From: an archaeon
GTDB taxonomy: Archaea; Thermoproteota; Nitrososphaeria; Nitrososphaerales; Gagatemarchaeaceae
DNA length: 41,578 nt
Reading direction: 5' to 3'
NCBI GenBank assembly: GCA_021800855.1
Contig: JAJYYP010000007.1
Coordinates: forward strand, 1-41,578
The position numbers and the translations under genes are program-made. The notes below the pieces were generated by a model. It did no database searches. It was not told the DNA's origin and saw nothing but the letters and a program-made list of their open reading frames with translations. Below are positions 32,738 to 40,820 of the stretch, in pieces. The stretch's first letter is position 1. Each line of letters starts with the position of its first letter.

Positions 32738-34789
32738 TTGCTGAAGCCGGCCGCGATGCAGAGGGTAGGGGTGGTGGGGCCACGCGAAGAGAGGCAGCAG
32801 GTGGTCTCGCTTCTTCACGACCTGGGGGTCGTCCAAATCGAGCCGCTCTCAGAGGGAGCGGCAGCCCTCCTCCGCGCCGACGCCGAAGCCGCGGCCTCAA
32901 AGGAGGTCTCCGAAGAACTGCTGCGAATCCGGTCGCTGATGTCGGCCCTCCCAAGGGGAGCCGCGACTGGGAAGAGGGGTTTCTCCTCCACCGAGGAAGT
33001 GATGGAAGTCTCCAAGTCTATCAAGATAGACGACGAGGTGGCCTCCCTCAAGCAGGCGGAGGAGCGCCTGAAGTCGAAGATAGATGAACTCAAATCCCGG
33101 ACCACGCTTGTCAGGAACCTCGACTTCATCGACGCAGACCTCGGGGTCCTCGACCTCGAGAGCGCGGCTTCATTCTTCGCCAGCCTTCCGGCGGACGGCT
33201 TCGCCCAGCTTTCAAACGGCCTCTCCTCTATCCAGGGTGTGATGATCCAGTCTGCCGGCGCCGACCCCGTGCGTGTGGTGGTCGTCGTCCCCAGGGATGC
33301 CCTCGAGAAGTTCGGCTCCATAGTTCAGGCAGCCAACATCAGGCTGGAACGCATCCCACCGATGGCAGGCACCGCCTCACAGATACTGGACTCACTCGAA
33401 GCGGCCAGGTCCCAGGCGGAGTCCGAGCTTGCGAAGGTCACCGAAGGGCTCCTGGCGCTGTCGGAGAGGTACTATGGCACCCTCTCCTCAGTCGAAGAAC
33501 AGCTCCACATCGAGGCGAGAATCTATGAGGTCATAAACCAGTTCGGGTTCACCGAGAGCAGTTTCGTGATGGAAGGGTGGGTCCCCCGGAGGAGCGTGCC
33601 AGCCCTCAGGGACGCCCTCGCACGCCACAGCGGGTCGACCATTGTCTTCGACCTCCCTAGCGACAGCAGGCCCCCTACGCTGATGGAGACTCCGAAGAGG
33701 CTCAGGTTCTTCGAGTCCTTCGTAAGGTTCTATTCGCTCCCACAGTCCAACGAGTTCGACCCTACAGTGATATTCGCGTTCACCTTCCCTATATTCTTCG
33801 GGCTAATGCTCGGCGACGTCGGCTACGGTCTGGTGATCCTGGGGGTGTCGCTCTGGATAATAAAGCGCGTCGAGCACCCCGGGGGGAAGACGCTGGTCCC
33901 GGCCGGCCTGAGGCGTTTCGCCCGGAACATCTTCAAGCCGACCCAGTTCCGGAAGCTGGCGATGGCCATGGTCCCAGGCTCGATCATGGGGATCATCTTC
34001 GGGTTCATGTTCAACGCTTACTTCGGGTTCCACTTCAACCAATACCTTTACGCATACCTGAACTCTGCGCTCAAGCTCAACTTTCCCAGGAGCCTCACCA
34101 CCAACGGCGCAATCCTGGACCCGATATCTTCCCAGGGCCTCAAGACGTTGCTCCTGATCAGCGGCTACGTCGGGCTCTTCGAGGTCTCGCTGGGGCTGGT
34201 GATGGGGATGGTCAACAAGTACTGGGAGGGTGAGACACGCCACATCTATGGCAAGCTCGGCTGGCTGTTCGAGGCCTGGGGCATCGTGCTCATCGGCCTG
34301 ACGGTCCTCCACCACGGGGACATCGACCCCGCCTCAAACCCGCTCGCAGGGGGGTACATCGGGCTCGTGGTGGCAGGGATGGCGCTCATCGCATACGGCG
34401 AAGGTGGGCAGGCGCTCATCGAGCTCCCGTCCATCGTCAGCCACATACTCTCTTACACCAGGCTTGTCGGGATACTGCTCGCTTCAGTCGCCCTCGCTCT
34501 TGTGGTGGACACCCTCTTCCTTGGCGATGTAGCCAGCGGGCCGGCCTACGCTGTCATGGGAGTGGTCATACTTGTGACGGGGCAGCTGTTCAACCTTGTG
34601 CTCGCCCTCTTCGAACCAGGCATCCAGGGGGCCAGGCTCATCTACGTGGAGTTCTTCTCGAAGTTCTATCACGGCCAGGGAATGATGTTCACCCCTTTCA
34701 GGGGGAGGCGGACCTACACCATGGGCAGGATGGAGATGGCTGCGGAGGGTCAGGCCGTCCGAGCGGAGCCGATTCGAGTGCCTGTCTGA
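32738..34789 (+). CDS. atpI: A-type ATP synthase subunit I (a subunit)
   Basis: 683 residues from TTG 32738. The N-terminal ~330 residues are cytoplasmic with coiled-coil arms ('LKQAEERLKSKIDELKS') that hold the peripheral stalks. The membrane half begins at 'PTVIFAFTFPIFFGLMLGDVGYG' and has about eight helices; 'SHILSYTRLVGILLASVALAL' carries the Arg needed for ion transfer to the c ring. The tail is 'KFYHGQGMMFTPFRGRRTYT', as in the family. Last gene of the operon; two bases after the H/G gene. Confidence 0.95.
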   Translation: MLKPAAMQRVGVVGPREERQQVVSLLHDLGVVQIEPLSEGAAALLRADAEAAASKEVSEELLRIRSLMSALPRGAATGKRGFSSTEEVMEVSKSIKIDDEVASLKQAEERLKSKIDELKSRTTLVRNLDFIDADLGVLDLESAASFFASLPADGFAQLSNGLSSIQGVMIQSAGADPVRVVVVVPRDALEKFGSIVQAANIRLERIPPMAGTASQILDSLEAARSQAESELAKVTEGLLALSERYYGTLSSVEEQLHIEARIYEVINQFGFTESSFVMEGWVPRRSVPALRDALARHSGSTIVFDLPSDSRPPTLMETPKRLRFFESFVRFYSLPQSNEFDPTVIFAFTFPIFFGLMLGDVGYGLVILGVSLWIIKRVEHPGGKTLVPAGLRRFARNIFKPTQFRKLAMAMVPGSIMGIIFGFMFNAYFGFHFNQYLYAYLNSALKLNFPRSLTTNGAILDPISSQGLKTLLLISGYVGLFEVSLGLVMGMVNKYWEGETRHIYGKLGWLFEAWGIVLIGLTVLHHGDIDPASNPLAGGYIGLVVAGMALIAYGEGGQALIELPSIVSHILSYTRLVGILLASVALALVVDTLFLGDVASGPAYAVMGVVILVTGQLFNLVLALFEPGIQGARLIYVEFFSKFYHGQGMMFTPFRGRRTYTMGRMEMAAEGQAVRAEPIRVPV

Positions 34790-34820
34790 GTCTGGCTAGG
34801 CTGCACGGTCGTCAACCCAC

Positions 34821-34837
34821 GGAGGGGCTCTCCCTCC
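34821..34837 (+). terminator. Hairpin between atpI and the convergent prenyl synthase gene
   Basis: GGAGGG-GCTCT-CCCTCC gives a 6-bp GC stem with a 5-base loop, 32 bases after the atpI stop. It could end transcription from either side. No T-tract follows. Confidence 0.4.
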
Positions 34838-34860
34838 TATCCACGCGAGCGGTTGCGAGC

Positions 34861-35727
34861 TCAGCGCTGGCGCCTGATTGAGAAGTCGGCCAGGTCCTCT
34901 AGCAGTACCGTGGCCTCATTCCGGGGGATGTGGATGAGCACACGTTTGGCCTCTTCTGCATAGGACTGGGCCTGGGCGGTCATCTTCCCGACCACCTCGC
35001 TCTCGCTGTGCGTCTTCAGCAGGCCTAGCGACACCTTGTCCTTTGACCTCCAGTCAAGCAGGTCGTCCTTGAGCTGGTAGGCGATCCCTATGCACCTGCC
35101 ATAGTCGGCCAGTGCTTGGACCTCCTTCTCGTCCCCGCCGGCGATCATTGCACCTAGTTTAGCCGAGGTCTCGAAGAGGGACGCAGTCTTTTCGGTGACT
35201 ATCCTGATGTACTCGTCCCAGGTGAGCTTGTAGATCTGGGGGTCGATGGTGAGCTCAGAGTACTCTCCCTCAGACATCTGGAGCGCTGCGCTGCTGACCT
35301 CCTCGGCGATTCTCTTGTCGTCGTATCTTGCCGCGATGGCGAGTATCATGGCAAAGACGAAGTCCGCGCTGAGGAGCGACGCGCTGTAACCGTACTTCAG
35401 GTGGAACGGGACCTTGTTCCTCCTGGCCTCTTCTTCGTCGATGACATCGTCATGAATGATCGACTCGGTATGCAGCAGCTCCACGGCCACCGCTGCCCCG
35501 AGGACCCTGTCGTCCTTGCAGCCAAGGGCCTCTGCAGACAGCATAAGCATCACGGGTCTCACCCGCTTCCCTCCCTCTATGGCATAGACAAGCGGATCGT
35601 AAAACCTCGAGTGGGTGTATCGTTTGAATTCGCGGACCAGCGCAGAGTCTGCCCGCAGTGCGTAGGACTTCATCCGCTCTTCCAGTGACTTGAGCGACAC
35701 GGCCCTGTCTCCCCCCACCCTCTCCAT
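34861..35727 (-). CDS. Polyprenyl (geranylgeranyl-type) diphosphate synthase
   Basis: 288 residues. Makes prenyl diphosphate chains, in archaea chiefly geranylgeranyl diphosphate for ether lipids, from IPP and an allylic primer. Both Asp-rich metal motifs are intact: 'HDDVIDEEEARR' (Asp93-94) and 'YQLKDDLLDW' (Asp221-222). 'GGKRVRPVMLMLSAEALG' is the IPP-binding region. It is shorter than the usual 320-330 residues, the C-terminal part being trimmed. Product chain length cannot be fixed from the sequence. Transcribed divergently from 35786 from a shared TATA element. Confidence 0.92.
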   Translation of the reverse strand: MERVGGDRAVSLKSLEERMKSYALRADSALVREFKRYTHSRFYDPLVYAIEGGKRVRPVMLMLSAEALGCKDDRVLGAAVAVELLHTESIIHDDVIDEEEARRNKVPFHLKYGYSASLLSADFVFAMILAIAARYDDKRIAEEVSSAALQMSEGEYSELTIDPQIYKLTWDEYIRIVTEKTASLFETSAKLGAMIAGGDEKEVQALADYGRCIGIAYQLKDDLLDWRSKDKVSLGLLKTHSESEVVGKMTAQAQSYAEEAKRVLIHIPRNEATVLLEDLADFSIRRQR

Positions 35728-35752
35728 GACAATAGCGAACGGATTAGGCTGG

Positions 35753-35760
35753 TTATATAA
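35753..35760. promoter_or_regulatory. Symmetric bidirectional TATA element
   Basis: The palindrome TTATATAA is exactly 26 bp from TTG 35786 on the plus strand and 26 bp from ATG 35727 on the minus strand. Both genes would be leaderless. Confidence 0.7.
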
Positions 35761-35785
35761 TGAGTTCTCCTAATCACTCGGGGAG

Positions 35786-36493
35786 TTGCTTTCATTCAAG
35801 GCGAATCACCTGCTGGTCGGAAGCAAGCACATCCTGCCGCTGCCAAAGCTCAGTTCCCATCAGCTGAGGTTCCTAGCCAAAGAGATAGGGAAGAGAGGTT
35901 GCGTTGTAAGGCAGGGGGCGGGATCCGTCACGGCGACGTCTCAGGGCGCGACGGTGCACCTGGAGCAGGCGGGCTACTGCTGGTCTTCGACAGACCCGTG
36001 CGACCTGGTACTCCCCCTCGTCCCAGACCTTCTCTCATTCCCGAAGGAGCGAGTCTCTGCCAGGGCATTCAGCCAGATGTACTTCTCGTCCTTCCTTGTA
36101 GACGGGGTCCCTTCGGTCAAAGCCCGCCCTAGGCTGGAGGCGGCCTCAAACTGGGCGAAGCTCAGGGCCGCTGGTGATTGTGGTTTGACCCCGGACGAGC
36201 GCCTAGCGATTGCCAGACTGGTGAGCTCCGCTGACCTTGTCGGACCCCTGGTGACTGACTTTCCGATCGACGGGTCGTCCCCCATGGTCATCGGACGCAG
36301 GATGTATTACCGATCCGTTGTATCCGGTCCTGAGGCTGGGGCAGCTCTCAGGGAGGTCGGCAAGACGAAACGCAGGAACTGCTATGTCCCTCAAGACGGC
36401 GTCTTCAGGAACTTCGGACCTTCTCTCGCGATAGATTACTCGTCCGAAGTAGCCTTGGAGGCAGGAGAGTGGTGCTTCTTCAGGCCAGAATGA
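35786..36493 (+). CDS. Hypothetical protein of 235 residues
   Basis: I do not recognise a family. It starts at TTG 35786 with no Shine-Dalgarno need if leaderless. The protein is soluble, with no signal peptide or membrane helix. The N-terminus is basic ('KHILPLPKLSSHQLRFLAKEIGKRG'), with single cysteines scattered through the chain and a Trp/Cys-containing segment 'EQAGYCWSSTDPCDL'. It shares its promoter with the prenyl diphosphate synthase and lies 36 bases before tRNA-Glu. Codon use is like the core genes, so it is probably a real archaeal gene. Confidence 0.65.
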   Translation: MLSFKANHLLVGSKHILPLPKLSSHQLRFLAKEIGKRGCVVRQGAGSVTATSQGATVHLEQAGYCWSSTDPCDLVLPLVPDLLSFPKERVSARAFSQMYFSSFLVDGVPSVKARPRLEAASNWAKLRAAGDCGLTPDERLAIARLVSSADLVGPLVTDFPIDGSSPMVIGRRMYYRSVVSGPEAGAALREVGKTKRRNCYVPQDGVFRNFGPSLAIDYSSEVALEAGEWCFFRPE

Positions 36494-36529
36494 GAAAGCT
36501 CTAATTGCAGACCCGTCCGGCCCTGTTCA

Positions 36530-36639
36530 GCCCCGGTAGTACAGAGTCCGCAAGGGCGTAAAGCCCGGTCAAACACATAGTGTCGAGAGTATGCCGGCCT
36601 TTCGAGTCGGCGACCCGGGTTCGAATCCCGGCCGGGGCA
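36530..36639 (+). tRNA. tRNA-Glu(TTC) with enlarged, probably intron-bearing D-loop
   Basis: Acceptor GCCCCGG pairs with CCGGGGC, discriminator A, no encoded CCA. Anticodon stem CCGGC/GTCGG with loop C-T-TTC-G-A, T arm CCGGG-TTCGAAT-CCCGG. The D stem GTAC/GTAT closes on about 46 bases instead of about 10. This holds two hairpins, GGGC-GTAAA-GCCC and ACAC-ATA-GTGT, either side of a GG that would be G18-G19. One or two non-canonical introns are the best explanation; a mature D-loop near AGCCCGGTCAA would be normal. The anticodon loop has no intron. It marks the left edge of the accessory island. Confidence 0.88.
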
Positions 36640-36735
36640 TTAACTTTGCGGTATCACTTCCCCTCCCAGGGTTCCAATGAGGCGGGTATGATGTTCCAAT
36701 GCAGGCGCCTGCCTCGGCAAGGAGACAAGTCCTAA

Positions 36736-37183
36736 TTCGTCCCCCATGCGCCACTTGACGAGATCACGAAGCGGACGGGCCTCAGGGACGAAGAGGAGGC
36801 TCTCTACCCGTGCGAGGGGCCGATCAGGATCGTCAGGGCGGACGACCCTGAGACATGGAAGAGCTACCTCTTCGCCACCAACATAGCCTGCAGACCGAAG
36901 AGGGTGCTGGAGCGCTACAAGAGGAGATGGGGCATCGAGAACTCATACAAGGAGCACAACGTCTTCCTAGCGAAGACGACCTCGAAGAACTACACCGTGA
37001 GGCTACTCTACTACGCCATCGCGATGTACATCTACAACGCCTGGTGCCTCTTCAACGCGCACACTCTGCGGGGGCGATGACGAAGAGGACATAGTCGCCC
37101 TCGAGGTGAAGATATCCATGCTCCTTACGTTGCTGGAGGCATCGCGATCGGGCCGTCCCATGGGGCTGAACGGCCATGGATGA
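36736..37183 (+). pseudogene. Remnant of a DDE transposase (IS4/ISH3-like)
   Basis: C-terminal part of a transposase with no start. One frame reads 'WKSYLFATNIACRPKRVLER' and 'YKRRWGIENSYKEHNVFLAK', the latter containing the catalytic Glu region of IS4-type DDE enzymes (Y-x3-WxIE). It ends in 'LYYAIAMYIYNAWCLFNA' and a stop at 37078. A base shift later, 'DEEDIVALEVKISMLLTLLE' continues to 37183, so the original reading frame is also broken. The N-terminal catalytic domain is missing. Inactive relic 96 bases after tRNA-Glu. Confidence 0.75.
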
Positions 37184-37226
37184 CACTCGTTCACATATAC
37201 TGCTACAGAACCCCTTGGTTATCAAT

Positions 37227-37234
37227 CTTAAATA
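37227..37234 (+). promoter_or_regulatory. TATA-like box for the secreted protein gene
   Basis: CTTAAATA ends 30 bp before ATG 37264. It supports the reading that the gene begins at 37264 with a signal peptide. Confidence 0.5.
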
Positions 37235-37263
37235 ATCCCAAGCCAATTTTCGCCAGAGGCTAG

Positions 37264-38404
37264 ATGAAACCTACCCAGGGGATTCTGATGACCTCTATCG
37301 CGCTCACACTCGTGCTCAATTTTTCCTCGTTAGGAGCAACATATGGGGCTACGCAGGGCAGCACTTCCTCGGCCTCTTCACAGACTCTCCTCTCGCACAA
37401 GGTTGTGCAGAGCCGCTCGTCAATAGAAAATGAGTCAAGCCCAGCCAATCGCATTCTATCCAGGCGAGCTAATCGGCGAACCTCAAAGCGATGCAGCTTC
37501 GAGTTCCGAGGTAATTTATCAATCTACTTCAGGGCCGTTCCAAATCACCATGGCGAAGCTCGTTGTCTCCTTGACTAACCAGCAATCACTAACCGAACTG
37601 GTCCTTCTCGGAGGAAGCATGAATCAGAAGTACGCCCTCCAGGGAGGAACCATAATCATATTGGGTTCTGAGGGTGAATACTTGTCCGCCGAGACGGATG
37701 TCTATTATCAAAACGAAACCCTAGCACATGGAACGGTGGTGACCACCCAGGACCTGGTCTACCAGACGTCTCCTCAAACCCTGACCCAGCATCTCACGAA
37801 CCTAATCAGAGTCGTCAGCGCCCTTGAACGGACATACGGATCTGAAGGGTATCCCAACGTCGCCTCTGCGTATTCCCAAATGGTGGCGCTTTTGAGCGCG
37901 ATGCGCCAAAGCGTGCCTACGAACTACGATGATATCATAGGAATACCCCGCGCCGTCTTTCAAGTCCACATAGTTCCCGACCAGCCAGTAGCCTGCGGGA
38001 CTTCGGGAAATCTGTTGGCTGGCACAAGCTCTGGTACTGCTGACGCTGCAATAGGTGGAAGCTTCACCAGCTACGAGCCCGAGTTTTGCGAGCTAGGGCA
38101 GAGCGCTTATCTCTATTTCTCTGGCACTGCGGAGGTGACCGAGTACGGAATAGTCTACGTCAATTTCTCCCCAGAGAGCGCCAACACTGGCGACCTATCT
38201 GTGACCAGCGGATATTGCAGTGGGAGTGGGGTGGGAAAGATTACGGGAGACGTCGTGTCCTGGGCCCTTGTAGGGTTATGCTACGCCAGCGTGACTGCCA
38301 CGAGCTTAACCTTCACTGTCAGTTCGTGTACATTATCAGCCAGCGTTGCGGTGCAAGTCGGATCCAGCTTCAATTCGGATTCAGGAAACGTAAACTACTG
38401 CTGA
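37264..38404 (+). CDS. Putative secreted protein split by a frameshift
   Basis: Frame 1 starts at ATG 37264 with a signal-like N-terminus 'MTSIALTLVLNFSSLGATYG' followed by a Ser/Thr-rich stretch. From about 37430 the coding signal moves one frame: 'MSQAQPIAFYPGELIGEPQ' runs to TGA 38402-38404. The second part alone is 324 residues, beta-rich, Ser/Thr/Gly-rich, with about eight cysteines near its C-terminus ('CGTSGN', 'CELGQ', 'GYCSGSG', 'GLCYAS', 'SSCTLS', 'NYC'), typical of an exported protein with disulfides. No known family. Two separate genes are possible, but then the larger one lacks an export signal. Confidence 0.6.
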
Positions 38405-38405
38405 A

Positions 38406-38912
38406 ATGAACGAAAAATTCCTAGTAAATTCAGGTGAACAGGAGGATATGTTAAGTGCAGGTAAGGTCGCAGCGGTGGCAGCGGCCATGGGGCTTCTCGC
38501 GCAACTCTTGTACCATTTTTGGCCAGTGTACTTGATGACTGCATCGCCGCCTTCAGCTTTCGTATATGTCTCCCTGACGTTACAGGTCTTGAGTGCTGTC
38601 CCATTCTCGGTCCTGGCAATCGTGATGTACCGATGGGCGCGCTCGGTTGATCTAAGCGCCCAGTATCATCGTGCTTCCATCGGCCTCTTTGTGGGGGGAG
38701 TAGTCGGAGGAGAAGTAGGGGCATTCCTGGGCACTATCTTGATTGCCGGAGGTACTTGGACTGGTCCCAGCAGCGCATCAATCCCTGACCTGTTGCTCTT
38801 CTCGTTCGAGGAGGTCGTTGGTGGAATCGGCTTGGGCCTAGCTACGTTCTTCCCTGGTTTCGCTGGATTCGTGTTCGGATCCTTGAGGAAGCCCCCGTCG
38901 CTACTAAACTGA
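38406..38912 (+). CDS. Putative four-helix membrane protein
   Basis: 168 residues, starting at ATG 38406 just after the preceding stop. Four hydrophobic segments: 'AGKVAAVAAAMGLLAQLLYHF', 'FVYVSLTLQVLSAVPFSVLAIVMY', 'SIGLFVGGVVGGEVGAFLGTILIAG' and 'VVGGIGLGLATFFPGFAGFVFG'. Unknown family. Coupled to the secreted protein gene, so the pair may act together at the cell surface. Its 3' end abuts a truncated integrase on the other strand. Confidence 0.6.
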   Translation: MNEKFLVNSGEQEDMLSAGKVAAVAAAMGLLAQLLYHFWPVYLMTASPPSAFVYVSLTLQVLSAVPFSVLAIVMYRWARSVDLSAQYHRASIGLFVGGVVGGEVGAFLGTILIAGGTWTGPSSASIPDLLLFSFEEVVGGIGLGLATFFPGFAGFVFGSLRKPPSLLN

Positions 38913-38916
38913 GATG

Positions 38917-39166
38917 CCTCTGCAGGCTTCTCGACCGTGCCGTTCCCCCGCACGACCTTCAGCTCCTTGATGGCCTTCGAGATCCTCTTGATGTCAACCT
39001 TGGTGGTGTCGACGAAAGGCTTCTGGAGCATGCCGACACGGACGTTCCTGAGATAGGCCATGTACTTGTACTCCCTCGAGGCGCTGATGTCCGGGAGGTC
39101 CTCGATGAATCCCTCTATCGTTCCACGGTCCTCCTCCGGCAGCCCCCTTCCCTTATCGGCGGTCAT
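38917..39166 (-). pseudogene. N-terminal fragment of a tyrosine recombinase (integrase)
   Basis: From ATG 39166 the protein reads 'TIEGFIEDLPDISASREYKY', 'MAYLRNVRVGMLQKPFVDTT' and 'KVDIKRISKAIKELKVVRGN', which is the SAM-like N-terminal DNA-binding domain of archaeal/Xer-type integrases. After about 80 residues it runs into the antisense of the membrane protein gene; the catalytic domain with R-H-R-Y is missing. It is therefore a relic of an integrated element. Confidence 0.65.
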
Positions 39167-39190
39167 TTTCCTATAGCGCCCTGTTGACAA

Positions 39191-39455
39191 TTTAAGCTCG
39201 GTTGCTCTCTGGGGAAGTGCACCCGTTTTTGGGGCACTTAACCCGCAGGGCCATTGCCCGGCTGGGGCAATCCAAGCACGAAATGGACTCCATTTGAGAT
39301 ACGGAGCCTGTTCCAGCCTTGACCCTCCCCACTCAGACTGATATGAAATTGTCCAGGCCGGGAAATCTATTCGTTTGACAGTATAAGCAAAGTGACGAAT
39401 GACGGAACAGACTTCGGTATCCTCCGAAGGTTTCCGCGTCGAATACGCGGTTCAT
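39191..39455. other. Noncoding stretch with two adjacent hairpins
   Basis: 265 bases without a gene. Two strong inverted repeats lie side by side: 39215-39239 (AAGTGC/GCACTT plus CCC/GGG around GTTTTT) and 39254-39270 (TTGCCC/GGGCAA). They may be transcription terminators for the integrase and VOC remnants, transposon ends, or a small RNA. Confidence 0.45.
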
Positions 39456-39861
39456 TACGCCTTGGTTTTGGAGACAATCTGTACTGGGTTGCCGGCAGGA
39501 TCAAGGACCCACGCCCCACGCACGGTCCCGACGAAGTCGTGCGGAGCGCTCAAGGGCTTGACACCCCTTCCAGTTAGGCTCGCGAAAGCCTTGTCCACGT
39601 TATCGGTCCATAAGACCACCTCGGCCCTTGGCGGACCTCCGCCCGTGTTGAAGCCGTGAATCTCCCCGACCGAGTCGCTCGTTCCGAACCCCAGGATCAG
39701 ATTTCCCAGTTGAGTTCGACCTTGACAGGGACCCCTTCCTTCGGAGTTCTGAATGTCTCCCTGAAGCCAAAGAAGTCTCGGTAGAACCCGGCAGATGCTC
39801 CTACGCCCTTGACGTAGAGGTTAATCTGAGGGTCGCGAAAGCTGGGTGTGAATCTGGCCAT
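39456..39861 (-). pseudogene. VOC/glyoxalase-family protein with a frameshift
   Basis: From ATG 39861 the frame reads 'QINLYVKGVGASAGFYRDFF' then meets a stop near 39702. One base shifted, it continues as 'LGNLILGFGTSDSVGEIHGF', 'AEVVLWTDNVDKAFASLTGR' and 'GAWVLDPAGNPVQIVSKTKA' to TAA 39456. Together they make one ~135-residue VOC domain (glyoxalase/bleomycin-resistance fold) with the final 'DPAGNPVQIV' strand typical of the family. A missing base near 39708-39715 explains the break. It may be an inactive gene or a sequencing error. Confidence 0.7.
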
Positions 39862-39879
39862 CCCGTCCGGTCGAGCGGT

Positions 39880-40500
39880 ACCCGGTTATGGGTCTTGACA
39901 TAATGCGCCGAGAGAGTGTGCTTGTCGATTCGGATGCACCTAACCAGAAGCGCGATGTAGTGCTTCATCCAGCCAAACATTGTTGCTTACGCCCGTGGTG
40001 TTGAAGAGAACACTCACACCCCGCACTCCCGGCATCGTGCGTAATGACTCCACGTCCCTCTCCAAATCGGAAAGCCTCACGGCGTGTGAAGCCAGAGTCA
40101 ACAGGAACGGATTGACCGTCTTCATATCCCGCCACACTCTTGGCACAAGCTGCCTCACCCTGTCGTACATCTTCGGCTTGGAAATCCCAGGCTGCAATTG
40201 GACGAGCAGAAGATAGGGGAAGAGATCCTTGGCGTTGGACACGTCGACCTGGAGACCGAATCTCAAAGCCCCTTTTCTTCTCCAAGAATCGGAAGAACTC
40301 TCAAGAAAGATGCTTGCCCCGGCAGGCAGACTGTTCGAAAATTCCTCGATCAGCTCTGGGTCGTTCTCCAGCCTCTCCTCACGGAGGAGGACACCACTCT
40401 CGTCTTCCACGGCAACCTGGGAGGTTGCTTTGTGCACATCCATTGCAGTGTACATGCGCATGCTATCGTCTGGAGGATGGATAACCTTCCTTCGTCTCAC
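39880..40500 (-). pseudogene. Degraded IS110-family transposase
   Basis: The N-terminal DEDD nuclease start is clear: 'MYTAMDVHKATSQVAVEDESG' region near 40455 with its first Asp, and 'GASIFLESSSDSW' with the Glu. The middle is scrambled and shorter than in intact elements. Near the C-terminus 'VESLRTMPGVRGVSVLF' matches the helix-hairpin-helix of Transposase_20, and in a different frame 'KHYIALLVRCIRIDKHTLSA' resembles the C-terminal end. At least one internal deletion and one frame break. The right end abuts the VOC start. Confidence 0.7.
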
Positions 40501-40522
40501 ATACGACTAGGCTCTAAGGCCA

Positions 40523-40795
40523 GTGAATTACTTCACCGGAACAGTGAGTGCAACAATTAAAGCATCCAAAGGAAACCTTTGGGGCTTCACAGTAGCAAAT
40601 CCAAGCGGAGTGACAACAGGAATGAGACTTCTAAATTACCGGGCAGGACTTTCCAGTGCTACGGCAAGCATCATTTCCGAAATAGTGGTTCCTTCATTTG
40701 ATTTTAAACCTAGAGATTTTGCGAGACCAGTGTCCTTAGGCACGTTGATAGCAAGTGTCGTTGGAACTGTTCTGTACACAGTTCTCTACGAATGA
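40523..40795 (+). CDS. Hypothetical small protein, AT-rich
   Basis: 90 residues from GTG 40523. The middle 'GTVSATIKASKGNLWGFTVA' recalls small structural proteins of viruses and prophages that begin T-G-x-x-x-x-I-K-A-S-x-G; the C-terminus has one hydrophobic stretch 'LGTLIASVVGTVLYTVLY'. Base composition is much more AT-rich than the core operons, so it is probably of mobile origin. No function can be given. Confidence 0.5.
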   Translation: MNYFTGTVSATIKASKGNLWGFTVANPSGVTTGMRLLNYRAGLSSATASIISEIVVPSFDFKPRDFARPVSLGTLIASVVGTVLYTVLYE

Positions 40796-40820
40796 CTTTA
40801 TACGGCTGAAGAAAACCCAC

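Noticed and set aside
38666-38916. Continuation of the integrase reading frame to 174 residues
   Set aside because: After about 80 residues it is the antisense of the membrane protein gene and loses integrase character.
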